From: Tetracentron sinense
Lineage: Eukaryota > Streptophyta > Magnoliopsida > Trochodendrales > Trochodendraceae
Reading direction: 5' to 3'
DNA length: 64,000 bases
NCBI GenBank assembly: GCA_015143295.1
Contig: CM026566.1
Span: 5,071,072-5,135,071 of the forward strand
Shown: piece after piece, positions 12,059-25,800 of the stretch
How the letters are laid out: every line of letters starts with the position of its first letter
Position numbering within the stretch: position 1 is the stretch's first letter
Program-made: the position numbers and the translations under genes
The notes under the pieces: generated by a model
The model's database searches: none
What the model was told of the DNA's origin: nothing
What the model saw: the letters and a program-made list of their open reading frames with translations, nothing else

Positions 12059-12233
12059 CTTCTGATGAGAGGCCAACCAAGCTACGCACAATGCAACTCA
12101 GACTACCCTTAATGTTAGCTTGGGACGTTACTCCTTCCCCCCAAAGTCTTTTCTTCCTGGCAGGAGACCCCTTGTAACTCTTGGGATAGTTCTTTTCAAT
12201 GAAATATCCTTCAACCAAAAAAAAAAAAAAAAT
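12059..12233 (+). mobile_element. LINE 3' tail with poly(A)
   Basis: The stretch ends in CAATGAAATATCCTTCAACC followed by a run of A (12218-12232), the usual look of plant L1 3' ends. No reverse transcriptase is attached, so this would be a severely 5'-truncated copy. Confidence 0.5.
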
Positions 12234-12705
12234 ACTTTCATACTCTATCTATTGTGACACGTGTTATTAATTTTTTTAATGACCTTTAAAACTAGTTGAA
12301 ACCATGATTTTAAAAAGACGCACCTTGGTAGCTACAAATGACAAACATTTTTCCAATTTTTATTTTTTTTAATGTGTTAAAATATCAAACATCTCCACGT
12401 GTTAATGCCTATTCCAGGAAAAAATTAGCTCTAATGGATGTCCGAGCGTCGTGTGGTGATTAAAAAGGGGAAGATATCAAGTGAGGAGAAGTTAAAATCA
12501 TGAAGAGAAAATGAAATGACTTTTCCCCCAATTTATCTCGAGGTGCCCCTTCATTGGTGGATGCCCCCAGCTCAGGTCATCCACCAGAGCTAAATTTTTT
12601 GCTGCCTATTCATGTGTCTATGAAATTTTTGGAGTAAATGCGACTGAAGCTAGCACTTCTCTTAAAAAAATTATTTTAGTAATATGTAGAAGGGGTAGTA
12701 GTTCC

Positions 12706-12931
12706 CAGGGCCGGCCCGTCCATTAGGCCATCAAAGCCTTTGCGTTGGGCCCATTTAAAAAAATAATACTAAAAAGGCCCCATTTAGAATATTAAAAAAA
12801 AATAAAAGGCCTATTTAGAATATTAAAGGCTCCATTTATAGTTAATTTTTTTAATAGTATTAAAATTTTTTTAAAAAAAAACCCCATTTAGAATTTTCAC
12901 TTTAGGCCTCCAAATGACTTTGGAGTGGCTG
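12706..12931. mobile_element. hAT-like MITE, degenerate
   Basis: It starts CAGGGCCGGCCCGTCC, a common hAT-type terminus, and ends with ...GGAGTGGCTG, whose reverse complement starts CAGCCACTCC. Flanks share AGTTC but not a full 8-bp duplication. The interior repeats AGGCCCCATTTAGAATATT-like units. Confidence 0.45.
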
Positions 12932-13323
12932 ACAGTTCGAGGCGAAAATTTGAAATGGTACGTATGTGGCCAGCACTCTTATTTTCTTTTACCAAACAAG
13001 TAAAGGACATATTGATGGAATCCACCTAGAAACATTTATTAAGGGGCCATTTGGTATAAAACATAAAAGTGGGGCGGAATTCATATTTGAACAAGAAGTA
13101 GGGGTGTTTTTGAGGTCGTGGACCAAGTTAGCAAAACTTTCTAAATTCAAACAAAAGGATGCAAATCCCCAAAGCCAACCTGGATTCCAAAACAGGTATA
13201 TCCTCTCTAAAATCAACAAATTACCCTTCTTTAAAATTCCTTTCTTTAGTAATTTTAAGGGTTTTTAAGCCAAAAAAAATAAAATAATAATCATATCAGG
13301 GACACTATGTTATACTATATTTA

Positions 13324-13360
13324 TTAGCGGGTGGCATGTGCGATGTACGTGAGAGCAAGA
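13324..13360 (-). mobile_element. Helitron-type 3' end, degenerate
   Basis: Read on the minus strand it ends ...CACATGCCACCCGCTAA followed by T, fitting the CTRR/T rule. The hairpin is imperfect. The 5' end was not identified. Confidence 0.3.
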
Positions 13361-13363
13361 GGA

Positions 13364-13460
13364 AGGAGTTAACCACAGTGAATAGGAGTTAAAAGGGACA
13401 CGTGTTAACCTATGGGTGCAATTCCCTGAGTTCAATCATGATTAACAGTGATTCAATTCT
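13364..13460. mobile_element. Single arm of the fold-back family upstream of the RING-CH gene
   Basis: It carries GTTAACCACAGTGAATAGG, AAAAGGGACACGTGTTAACC and GAGTTCAATCATGATTAAC, the right-arm order of the family. The palindrome ACACGTGT is at 13398-13405, about 450 bp upstream of the RING-CH ATG. Confidence 0.6.
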
Positions 13461-13509
13461 TTAAATAAATAGATAAGGATAGTTTGAGAAATAAAGTAAA
13501 ATATTAAAT

Positions 13510-13650
13510 TAAAGTTTTGTTTTATATAAGGGTAGTTTAGAAATTTCGAAAAATTCAGGCTACTCCTACCTCTCCCATTATAATAGTAAAGATAAGGATA
13601 GTTTAGAAATTTCGAAAAATTCAGATTACTCCTACCTCTCCCATTATAAT
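13510..13650. repeat. Direct repeat of about 75 bp near the RING-CH promoter
   Basis: GATAGTTTAGAAATTTCG-type sequence followed by AAAAATTCAGRYTACTCCTA and CCTCTCCCATTATAATAGTA occurs twice in a row (about 13526 and 13599). Confidence 0.75.
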
Positions 13651-13844
13651 AGTAAGGATTAATTTATTCGGTAATTTAGCCGAAACATTTATTTTTAGAA
13701 AGTTCAGTAATTCTTGAGGGGCATTTTAGTCAATTAAAAAGAAGGTTGTTTTGTAAATTCCGCCCATGCGGAAATGTTCTTTTTAAGCACAGCTCTCTTC
13801 CTCAATTAGCTTCTGTTCTTCGAAGGAGAAAGAGAATTAGAGGA

Positions 13845-13862
13845 ATGAAAAACGATGGTTGA
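13845..13862 (+). promoter_or_regulatory. 5-codon uORF overlapping the RING-CH start
   Basis: ATG AAA AAC GAT GGT TGA begins 10 nt upstream of the main ATG, in another frame, and its stop overlaps the second and third codons of the main frame. The main ATG has the stronger context (A at -3, G at +4); the uORF has G at -3 and A at +4. It could lower main-frame translation if the transcript starts upstream. That effect is inference. Confidence 0.6.
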
Positions 13863-16800
13863 CGATTTTATGGTGTGTGTTGATCGGCTAATAGCTTCAG
13901 CATGCTTTGAATCAGTCAATGAAGGTTTAGAGAGAACAGGGAGAGGTGTAGGAGCGGATGATTTCTCTGTAAGCAATGGAGAGGGCTGTTCTAAGAAATC
14001 AGAGCGAAAAGGAGAGATGATTGAGTGTAGAATTTGTCAGGATGAAGATGAGGAGCATGAAATGGAAGCTCCATGCGGTTGCAATGGCACCTTGAAGGTC
14101 TTCACTTTTCTGGGCTCTCTTAAACTTCACTTTACTCTGCTTTTCTTCTCTTTCTTTCTTCTTTCTACTCCTCACCTTTTTTCTTCTGCCTTTATTTGCA
14201 GAATATATATTATTTTCTCAAGACAAATTTTTTTTTTCTTTTGTTGGTTGATGGGGTTTCTCTAAGGATTTTTTTTTTTTTTTGGAGACCAACTTTGTTT
14301 TCATTGATTTTATTTCTGGGGTTTTCGATTTTTGTTCTGCATTAAAAAAAAAAATTTTTTTGGTTGGTAATTTTCTTAAATTTTTGTTTGGTAAGTATAT
14401 GAAGTTTTGGTTTTTGATTATTTGCGATTACTTCTAATGGTGTTCCTTTTCTGGGGTTAAGTCCATGTTATTCACTTTCTTTGGTTGTTGGCTTTGGGTT
14501 TTGTAATTTTGTTTACCCTTCATCTCATTCTAATTGATAGGGGTTTCTGTTTCTGGGTTTTCAATTTGAGTATTGGGTCTCTGGAATTACACCAAAAGGT
14601 CTCTTCCTTTTGGACTTTTAATGCACCTACTTTTCTCTTTGCTTGATATCTGGTTTTGGGTTTGGTGTATATTCATTAAGACCCATTTCTTCTATTTAAT
14701 TTGATGTGGGTATTTTTATATCTCATCTTTTGTATTTGATTATGCTATGCTTTTATTTTGCATGATGGTAGGGGTTTGGATATTACTTCTACAAGATTTT
14801 GTTACTGTCTGCTCCAGTTCGATCCGTTTAGTTTGTACTGTATATTGACTACCTTCAGAAGGTCATCTTCTGTTCTAGTACCTTATTGATGACCCATATT
14901 GATTCAAGTTTTGCTGTTTTTTTTAGTCTCAGATATTTTTTTCCCTATGCAAGTTGTCATGCATTTTTCTTATCCTAATTGCTCGAGAATTGGGCTAGTT
15001 CTGTAATTTCATGTTTTTGGGTTCTGCATTGGGTATTTGGGGTTTATGTCCCTCTGTTGATCCTTTGGTTCCTTGGAGTTTATCTCAAAGTTGGGGACTT
15101 GTAATTCATCTAATAAATGTTTTCAATTTTGGCATGTAGTTTGCTCATAGGAAGTGCATTCAGAAATGGTGTAACAAGAAAGGAGATATAACTTGTGAAA
15201 TCTGCAATCAGGTTGGATTTCTTTAGCTTCTCTATTTCTTGTTATTCAATGTGTGTGTGTATTTTTTTGTTTGAAAGAAAAATATTGTTGACATTCTCTT
15301 CTGTTTAATAGGTTTATGCACCGAATTATACGCTTCCACCAGCCAGGATCAATCCTGATGGTATGGCAATTGATATAAGGTAAATTGTAGAGGCTTCAGC
15401 ATTTGTTTGCCTTCATTTTCTCTACAACGTGCATTTGGAACACCTCGAAATAGTTCTCATTATTAACTTCATGTTTTTTCAGTGAGATATATCATTATCA
15501 TTAGCATGATCTGAAAAATATCCATGTTGTGACATTCTTTTGCAATAGTTGCTGCTAGATATTCCCTTTTTTTTGGATAAGTAATGAGATGCATTGAAGA
15601 AAGTGAAAAAGTTTGACGTGGATTAAGGATACCATCAGACACATAGAACAGGATTTCTCTACAATTCTCTGTTTCTGTGTAAATACAATTTCAGATTTTC
15701 GTTGTCTCTTGGATATTAAAAGAAATGACCAGAATTATATTAAGAAGAAGAAATGAGACTATTCCTAATGTATGTATTTACCAAAAGAATTTACAAACAA
15801 GTGAGGAATCCTAAAAAACAATATGACTCGATTTCGACAAAAGTTGACTTTTTTGATGTCTCCGCATTCCCTAAGCATTCTTTCCCAATTCCGAAGTTCC
15901 CAGCCTTTAAAGCACATAACTTGGGGATGTATAAGTCAACTCTATCAGATATCCTTATGTTCCTCTCTCGCCATAAACCCCAAGAAAATGCACAGGGTAG
16001 CATATCCCAAAGCGAATTGCCCCTAGTGCTGGAGACACCTTTTGGCCAATAGAGAAACATCATCAACCTCCTTACGAGTTGCATTGGAGACACAAAAGAG
16101 TGACAATAAGAAACTCCAGGATTCTAGGCAGTGAGGCAGAAGATGGTGAACATTTTCCGCTGCCCTTTGACACATACAACATCTATTAGAGGCATGTGAC
16201 AAAGTCGGGGTTTGGGAATAATTCGGCAAGGGTCAAGTTCGAAAATATTTGGAAAAATCCGAGAAATATTCGTGAAAACATAATAATTATAAAAAGATAT
16301 CTAACAATTTGATTAGATGATATACAAAATAAGAAGTTTACTTTGTTGAACTAAACGAATAATTGCGAAATTTGCAAATAATTGGGGAATAATTTACAAA
16401 ATCCGCCAATAAATCGGGAATAATTCGGCAAACCTAAAATTCGTGACTAATTCAGAGAATAATTCGGCACACCTAAAATTCACGAATAGTTCTTGAATTT
16501 TTCAAAATTTCGGAGAATTTTGTTACTATGATTAGGGGAACTAGAACTCATCTTTATAAGGTGATCTACAGTAAGGATTTTATCTAGAGATGCAAACCAT
16601 GCAAAAACTTGGACCTTGGGTGAAACTTTTGATCTCCAAATCCTTTTAAATATCGGTATTCGCACCAAAGTCGCATCCTCTTTCTGAAGAAGGAAGCTAT
16701 AGAAGTCCTCCATCATATATATTGCCTTTAGATTTCCTTTCCATAGCCGATGATCCTCTCTATTTGGGAAAACTTGGACCTATTAAAATCCTCGAGTAGT

Positions 16801-19800
16801 TGCAAGAATTCTTCAATTTCCATTCTTGTGAGTTTCCTGTGAAAAGTTGGGCTCCACACCACCTTTTCGTTCCTCCTCTTAAACATATCACAGAAGAACA
16901 CATTTTCAATTGGGATTAACTAGTATAGATTTGAACATCACTCACATAACTGTCCAAAATTTACTCCCATTATCTTTCCAGAAACGAACCCTATTGCCAC
17001 TGCCAAGTGCCAACTGTGAATCTTGTTTGCTTAAGGAAATGCTGTGGCACCATACTTTCTTTCCAAACTCCAACTCCATAAGAGGAGGAGATCCAATTTG
17101 AATCCTAGTCAAATCTAAATGTCCCAAACTTCCCCACAACCACTCTTCTCCACAAAGTTCTGTTCTTAGAACTAAAATGCAATTTTCCCACCAGACTAGT
17201 TCATGCTCCTCACTCTCTCGAAGCCTAGACCAAGGATCTTTGGATTTGCATACACAATCACACTTTATGAATGTATTTTCCTCCTATCTCCACTACCACT
17301 CCATATGAAATATCTTTGGCGCTTCTCTAGATGCCATGCCACTGATGCTGGCATCTTGAAAGCTGACATGTAGAACACCAGTAAGCTGGCCATGGCACTC
17401 TTAATGAGAGTCACCCTCCCACTTGAAAATAGGAAACATTTCTTTGAACCTGCGAACCTCCTTTCTACTCTCTCTCTATCATATAGTCCTAGATATCCTT
17501 AGCAATAGATCTCGAATCAAGAGGCATGCCCAAGCATCAAATAGGGAAATTCTCACTTTAAATTCAAAGACTCTAAGCACCTTCTGCTAGAAGCTCCCCT
17601 AACCTCCCCTGCTTCAACAATGCTGCTTTTGAACATGTTAACATAAAGACCCTATACCACCTCCAAAAATCTCAACATGTATATGAAATTCACTATTTGT
17701 TCCAAAGAAGCATCAATCAATACTAAAGTGTCATCCACATACTATAAATGAATGATCACAGGCCCCTTGGGACTAGCCTGAAAATATGCCCACAATCCAA
17801 CTCCTGTGCTCTGAGCATCGTCTTGCTGAAAGCCTTTGCTACCACAGTAAATAAGAGGGGAGAGAGTGGATAGCCTTGATGAAGCCCTCTTGAACTAGAG
17901 AAATATCTGTTTAGGGAGCCATTCACCAACACTAAGACAAGGTGGAAGAAATGCAGACCCTAATCCATCCTCTCCATCCAACTCCAAAACCTATTCTGCT
18001 CATATATAATCTAGAAAGGCCCGTCCACATGATCATACTCCTTTTCAATATCAATCGAGCCGTCTAGTGTACAAACCCCCCTCTCTGTGCCCTGACTTTC
18101 ACTAGTAATCAACACACCATCCACCAGCCGTCTACCCACAACATAAGCTTCTTGATGGGTGCCAACCACAACTTTTCGAAGCTCTGTTGGATTTCTGGTT
18201 ATCCAATTGCTTTACAAGCCTGAAACTTTTTTCAGTCTAGTTGATGAGATTTGTTGATTTAAGCAACTTTTTCTTTTTCTTTTTCTGGAGACTCTCTTTT
18301 GCTGCCTTCTTTAAACAACTCTGAAAGAGGAAAGTTAAGGTGTGTCTAATTCCTTAAAGAAGATCTCCTTTTGGAGATCCTCCATTTTGTTTTGCTGCAT
18401 TCGTGTATATTGTCTAGGGACCCTCCTTTTTTGTTGCACTTTGATTAAAACGAACATAGGGGAAAATAAAGGTATCTGTGAGGTAGAACCTCAGCCCTTA
18501 GGACATTTGTACCTATGACATACAGTTACATGTGCACATGCTGGTGATGGGAGCCCTTAGACTGACCATTTGATGAGTCACAGCTGGGAGATCTCCTAAG
18601 TGAGAAACAACATAATTGAATTATCTTAACAAATATATTTGCTTCCTTGGAGCATTTGGAGTTATGTTCATTATACCTCATACCATGCACTTGCCCACCT
18701 ACTCACTGATGCAGACCAGTAAGTTGGTATCACCTTTTGTATAGGGCACAGTTCAGAAAATTTGAACAGTTCGGCCAATTTAATTCTGGCTCTATGGACC
18801 TTTTGCCAGACCATTAACCTTTTTTATAGCCATACGTTTACCATGGATGAGAAAAGTAATATCCTCTAGTCAATCTCCATTTGGTCTAATTTGTGAATAT
18901 GGCCTATCCAAGAAGCACCTAACAATTGAATGGTTCGGACAAGTTGGTGGACCATGTGTAAGATATGAGGTATTGGAGCGTTGCTCTAATGTTCCTAAGG
19001 AGGATCATATGTTCATTCATAAATTTATTAGATCTAGAGTGTAAACTCAGATTCTGAAGCAAAATCAACACCCCAAGTATAGTGAAATCCTATTTCAAAC
19101 ATCTATATCTGCATTATCCTTCTCTAAGATGAGTGTACACCCCGATTTTGCACCCCTTTCAAGCAATTTGCAAGAGTAATTTTGGTCATTTTTCACTCAA
19201 GAGTCTGTTCTTTTCAAGAGAAAATGGAGTAAAGTGGAAGAAAACCCCATTTTCTCTTGCTTTTTTGCTGTTTGGTACACAAAAAACATGTATTTCGAGG
19301 AACAACTTTCTCAACAGTTGTTATTTTGCTATATTTCCTTTGTAAAATTTCCTTCACAAAAGAAGGTTATTATGGAAGAAAGTATTGGCGCGTCTCTCAA
19401 GGTGATGAATTCTTACCTCCAATGTTTAAATATTTGAATTTATTTTCTTTACTCCTACTAATCTTCTAAACCGAACAGGTGAAAGGAAAATAAAATTTTC
19501 TCTTCTTTTTCATTTTTTTATTTTCTCACTCTCTTTCTCTTGAAACGAACACACCCTTAGGGATATTTACCAAAAAGCAAGGCACATGCACAACATCGGG
19601 AAAGAGGAGTTTTGAAAAAGGTTTATAAGTGTTTGAAAAAAACCGAAATGGTGCAAAACTGGGGTGTTTACAATGAGTATGTCAACTTTGCCATTGCAAA
19701 CACTGTAATATAGTCACAATTTCAGTAGGAGGACATTGGTCCGTATATTGCTCTACATTTTCCCAAGTAAGAGATTTGCCCCCACATGGGTGCATTAAGA

Positions 19801-22800
19801 AAACAGCTTCCAATTAGATCGATTACAAGAAAAGAATTAAGTCTAGGATGTCCATTCTGAAGTATCTGAGTAACATATTTACTACATGTTTCCTAGGGAT
19901 TGATCTTACCTTTATTTGGAAAGCATTCTCATCAAGGTCGTTTCTTGTAACTTGTAAGATGGCTGTGGAGTTTATGTTGGGTGTGGCAAAAGGTTCCCCA
20001 ATTTACTCCATAGTATTATACTAGCGGAGACATGTGCAATGCACGGGATAAGACAAATATGAAAATCAAAATTAGTTTCATTGACATCATGAACATCATG
20101 TATGACAAAAATAATTTCAAGGACATCCAAATAACATAGCTAACAAAATTATATGCAAGAATTCATAAATTGATATTATTTAATAATACAATTCAATTAA
20201 TTTGTAGATAATATTATTAATAAATAATATGTTATATTTTAATAATAATAATAATAATAAATCTTTGTGATATATAATAATTGATATTGGTATTTAATAT
20301 TTTATTATAAATATAAGTAATAATCAATAGTTTGATTAAATAATTTAAGAACATTTGAAATTAAATAATATGAAGTTTTTATCTATATATTAAATAATAT
20401 ATTTCAATAATGTGTATTATTTGGAACCATTAGATTATATAATAACTTACTTTTTGCTACTCGTGGGGCTAGCCCAGTCGTCGGGTATTCCCTCGGGAGG
20501 GAGGTCCCGGGATGATCCCTCATTGGGCATGGACCAATCATGACGACAGTGGAGAGAGTTGGGATTCCTCAAATGTATTTTGCTTTCTCATGTTACCATG
20601 TTTAGTGTGATTGGGATTACTCACACATAGTGGTTTAGTATAGATTATTGATTGTTCTTAAACACAACCCTTTTCCTGTAATCCTTTACCATGCAACTCT
20701 ACAAACCACTTGAACCATTGGATTTATGGCAATAGTCTAAAATCTGAGACAATCTCAGTTTCCCAACCAAGAGCCGATATCAAATAGAATTTCCTACTGA
20801 AGAAAGAATAAATGGAAGTATTCAGACTGCAGTAGCAGCCTATTTGTGATCTAATTTGGAAACAACATAACAGACAGACCCATATCCACTGAGATCATGT
20901 GCAAGATATGCAATTGTTACCAGTGTAGTCAAGGGGTCCAGGCGATGCCTAAGCGATAGGGGGTTCCCTAGGCGAGGCGGTGTCTAGGCATTGCTTAGGC
21001 GATGCCTAGGTGACCAAATTTTTTTTTTATATTATATAAGAATTAAAGAGTGCCCGCCTAGATCATGATCTAGGCGATAGGGGTCCTGGTTAGGCGAGGC
21101 GGTGGCCTAGGCGTTGCTTAGGCGAAATTTTGACTACACTGACTGTTACAGCTAAAAGTACTTCCGTTCATATATCAAATCCATAATACAAATATAAGTA
21201 TTTTGTTAGACTAAGCTTACCACGAATAAAACTGATAATGTAGTTATCGAGCATATAAAATACCAATGAAGTTACCAACAAATATAGTAGTTGCAATATC
21301 TGAATTGTTCAAAGCCAATATTCAGTCTCTAATCCAGAAGAAAATGCACAACAAAATTAAAACATAAAAAATAAATCGAGGAAAAGGGCTGGCCAGCCTC
21401 AAAATCCATAACTTATATTGTTTATTGAGAATCTTTAAGGTTGAGTTGTGATTATAGAATAGAGCTAGTAAGAATGTACTTGAAATAGCGTTTCAGAGCT
21501 TCATAGACACAAATCTCAAATGCAAGAAATGGATAAGTCCCCCTTCATTCCTGTAAACATGTTACAATTTTGAGTAAGCTGTTTCATGCATACACGAAGA
21601 CATGCATGTAATAAGAAAACAGTTCAAGAAAACTTGGCTTTTCTGTATGCTATGGATTCATATCTCTTTCATACTTATACCACCCACGTTGCTAATTTAC
21701 TTGTCCACATCAGACTATTCAGTCAGTAAACATCCTCTTGAATGGACCAAAGCCCCAAATCTGTTTTGCTCCAACAATGTTAAATAGATAATCTAGAGAT
21801 AGGAAGAAAAATGGAGTCTGTAAAGAGTTCAGACTTCAGACTTCAGACTTCAGACATTAGACAACCAGAGTTTCCAAGAGGCTGATACTCACTGAATGGT
21901 CCAGGACTCTAGATTATATGCTTAGGTGATGATTGCATATGCAGTACATAGTGGGAGAATACTGCATGAATATTTGGAAGCTGAGAAGTGTATTATGTAT
22001 CTAGGAACGGATATTAAACTTCTAGCCACAATGCACATAGCAAAACCTTCTTATATCATACAATTTCTGTTTTCCATATAGAGTTGACGGTAAGAGCTAA
22101 GTGATTTATTGGGAAGATAAAGAATAAATGGGTTACTTGGGGAGGGATAGAGGGGAAGAGAAGGATTGTAGGAGAGAGGTGATTTATTGGGAAGACAGAG
22201 AGAGTAAGTGGCTGGTCCACTTTTTCCATTTTAGAGGAGAGGTGTTCATTGGAAAGGCAAAGAGAGTAAATGGCTGTCCACTTTTTTCACTTTATTCATT
22301 TAGTTTTGAAATTTTTAGGCAGAAATCGAAGAGTTACTTAAAGCTAGAGACAAAAGAAGATTGAGATGAGACGTTTATTACCTATGACGTGGCATCAAAA
22401 AACAGAAAAGGAGATCATATAGGGGTGCCATGTTGGCACCCCTATTTCTTTAGTATATAGTATACAATTGGTTTGATTTTCTTCAATATTCCAGTATTAT
22501 ATCTTTGGTATCTACTAGTCCTGCTTATGTATTAAGATTTAATTGCTTGTGCTTCCAATACAACACACGTTTTCTGGTGTTGGACAGTGAATAGTGGGTG
22601 ACAGAAATCACGAGATACCCAATAACGAAGTGACTAAATTGCCTTATCTTCTTTAGTGTTTACGTTGGTACCTTAGGCCATAGCCTTTGCCGTAGTCTTG
22701 TAGTCAGCTCGTAATGCCTCCCTTCATTTGCTTGCCTCCTTCCAGCTGAGACCTGCTGTTATTGAGTGGCAGCAAATGAGAAAGACATTTCGGCACCCGT

Positions 22801-25800
22801 AGATAAACTCTTTTTCCTGGGCAGGATTATGAGGAGATGTTCAACCCTGTTGCTAAGATGACCACCGCACCTACTTCGAATGCCGCACCAACTCTCTTTC
22901 GACCCCTACCTCTCTGAAGGGGGAGAATAGTCCGGAGATCCTTTCCCCAAACCCATACTTGTTTCCGTAGGTCTGGCACATCAAGATAAACATATTAGGA
23001 TGTATATGATATATTCCTCTTAAATAAAGAAAAGGAAAACCCTATTTTTAGTTTTTTATTAGTAAAAGACCAACTGCTCTCATTCTTTGAACTATTTTCT
23101 GTAGCCTCCATGTTTGTTTGTGTAAAAGGGTGTGATTGCATTTTGGTTTTTTCATTGTAATAAAAATAAGCGAAACATTTGCAAGTAATTTTAAAAATTT
23201 GAGGTAGAACTAGGTCAACAACTAAGTACTAGCACAAGTCAACAAGTTTAATGAGGTAACCAATTGTAATCTTCCCTAGACATTGACTGTTAGCGGGTAC
23301 ATATGCTCTAAAGATGCTCTACCCAAAGATATGATTTAAAGATGCTTTAGCCACAGAATGCCTGACAGATTACCTTATGATTACTAATAATACCTCTTTT
23401 TGTTCAAAAAAAAAAACAGAGGTGACCTACTTGATGGGATCCATTGAATTGTTGGTCCCATTTGCTCCCATGTATATCTATTCATTGTTAAGACCCTTCT
23501 GTTTATAGTGCCTCATCATAGCAACTACTTACTGCAACACCCATTTTCTATTTTCTAGTTAGGTTTACTGTAGACCTATAGATTTGTGCGGTAACATCTT
23601 CTAGGCATTATTCTTTATACTGTTAAGGTTTTACTATCCTTCTGCTTTTATCAATAACTTCTGGTTGTGCATGTTACATTTATGATTCTAAATCAGACTT
23701 GGGTCAAGGTTCACCGACTATGCTCTTTCTTTTCCTTATTTCTAATCAGACAAACATGGGGTCCACGAATCGATCTCCGTGATCCTCGTTTTCTGGCTCT
23801 GGCTGCTGCTGAACATCAGTTACTCCAATCAGAATATGAAGACTATGCTGTTGCAAACACTGGCAGCATTGCCTGTTTCCGCTCTGTCGCTCTCATCGTA
23901 AGCTCATTCACTTCATTGTTCAATATGTCATTTGTATTTGCTCACACCTATAGATTTTAATGCCATTGGAAGCTTGAGAAAATGGGGTTGCTAATCTATG
24001 CAGTTGATGCTAGTCCTGCTTGTTCGCCATGCTCTAATGGTCACAAGGGATTCTGAGATGGTGCAGGAGTCATCAACCTTCTTCAATGTAAGTCTACTAT
24101 GGTGCTTTTAGAGTGTTTGACACACATTTATACATATATTAACACATGCATATATTTTTAGTATATCAAATGTATGTATGTGCTCTTATGTACTTAATGG
24201 TTCTGTAGACCATAGTTAGTAATTTGGCAAAAATTCGGCATGAAATTGTTCGCGTGTAATTCGGAAAAGTTATTTAATAGTTCGTTAACAGAGAGAGCTG
24301 GAAAAGCCTCTACAACTCCAAATCATTCCAAAAACAATTGCACACTCTTTCACACAATTTTCAATTTGTTATTTGCAAAAACCTATGCAAGCCTATGAGA
24401 ATTTCCAAGATGTAAATAATAATTTTTCCAAGATAATGTGACATGAAATGATGACTAAATGAGGATATTTCCATCGTCACTAATCACAGGGGAGATCAAT
24501 AAACAGTCACACAGGCTAATGTACAGTTAGTAATAAGCTTCACTAAAATGTGAAGTGTGTGAGGTGAAATTTCTGACTTGACTCCTTTAGAAGTAGACAC
24601 CCTTAGACAGAGAATGACATTATTGCAGTTTTAGGAACAACAGGCTTCAAAAAATACTGAAAGACACACTTGGGGTAATCCAGAAAATTTGAGAGTTTTT
24701 GATGTGCTATTTTTACTCATGTTCAACTGTGTGCTCAAAATTATTGCTAACTTTGCTGCTTTTGACATTCTTTTTCTAGCCTTATTCTTTTGGTATTTTG
24801 AATATAATGGCGGCTTTCACACTGATTGGGTAGGTAGCCCTAGCTATTGGCAGCAGGGGCTTTCACTCTAGTGACCCAGATAGATACCTACTGTCTGCCT
24901 AGGTAGCCATTTCATATGTTTGCATCCAATAGCGACTTTCACACTATCCCAGAGGTAGCCCTTTCCATTGTATAATTTTTAAACAGGGGCACATTTTAAT
25001 GGATGGTAACTGCATGAACAGACTTTATCAACCTGAGAAACCATCATGAATAATATCATCACCTATACATAAGGATATGTAACATCTGCAGGTGTCAGTC
25101 AGAGTTGGTAGGTATGATATCCTCATGAATTCAATTCTATGCAATATGTATATCTTGGATAAACATTATGAGCACAAGGAAATTGAGACATACATATCAA
25201 AATAGAAGAGACAACTCAAACACTTTTTTTTTGAATTTTTGATTTTTCAATGTTTTTTTGGATTTTTTAATATGCTTAATTAAAAGGAAAACAAAAATCT
25301 TTTTGGGTTTTTCTGATTTTTTAATGTTTTTGGATTTTTCTGAAATAAAGTAAACAAACCAAAACAAAAATAAGCAAAATCTAATAATATACACCGGAGG
25401 AAGAGTACTAGGAAGAGATATGGAGAAAAAACCACCTAGTCTATCAAAAAGTACTCAATCACTCAATATCACACACACCGATGGATTTCCTAAGAAACTC
25501 AAACCTAAGAGAGTCTAGAGGTTTGGTAAGGATATCCGTAAGTTGAGTTTCAGTTTGCACATATTCTAAGGTCACAACACTTTGCTCAACAAGCTCTTGA
25601 ATGAAATGGTTTCTAATGTCTATGTGTTTGGTGCGAGAGTTGCACGAGATTTTTAGAAATGTTAATGGCACTTGTGTTATCACAATACACAGTCATAGTG
25701 TCCTGTTCTATCCCGTAATCCTGCAACATCTGTTTCATCCACAGAAGTTGGGTGCAACAGCTGTCGGCTATAATGTACTCAGCTTTGGTAGTAGACAAGG

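Noticed and set aside
20455-20560. Possible tRNA or SINE head (A-box-like and B-box-like words)
   Set aside because: The boxes do not fit a cloverleaf and no second copy is seen in the window.
23667-23960. Frame containing exon 4 as a separate small gene
   Set aside because: Its core joins in frame to exons 3 and 5 of the RING-CH gene through proper splice sites.
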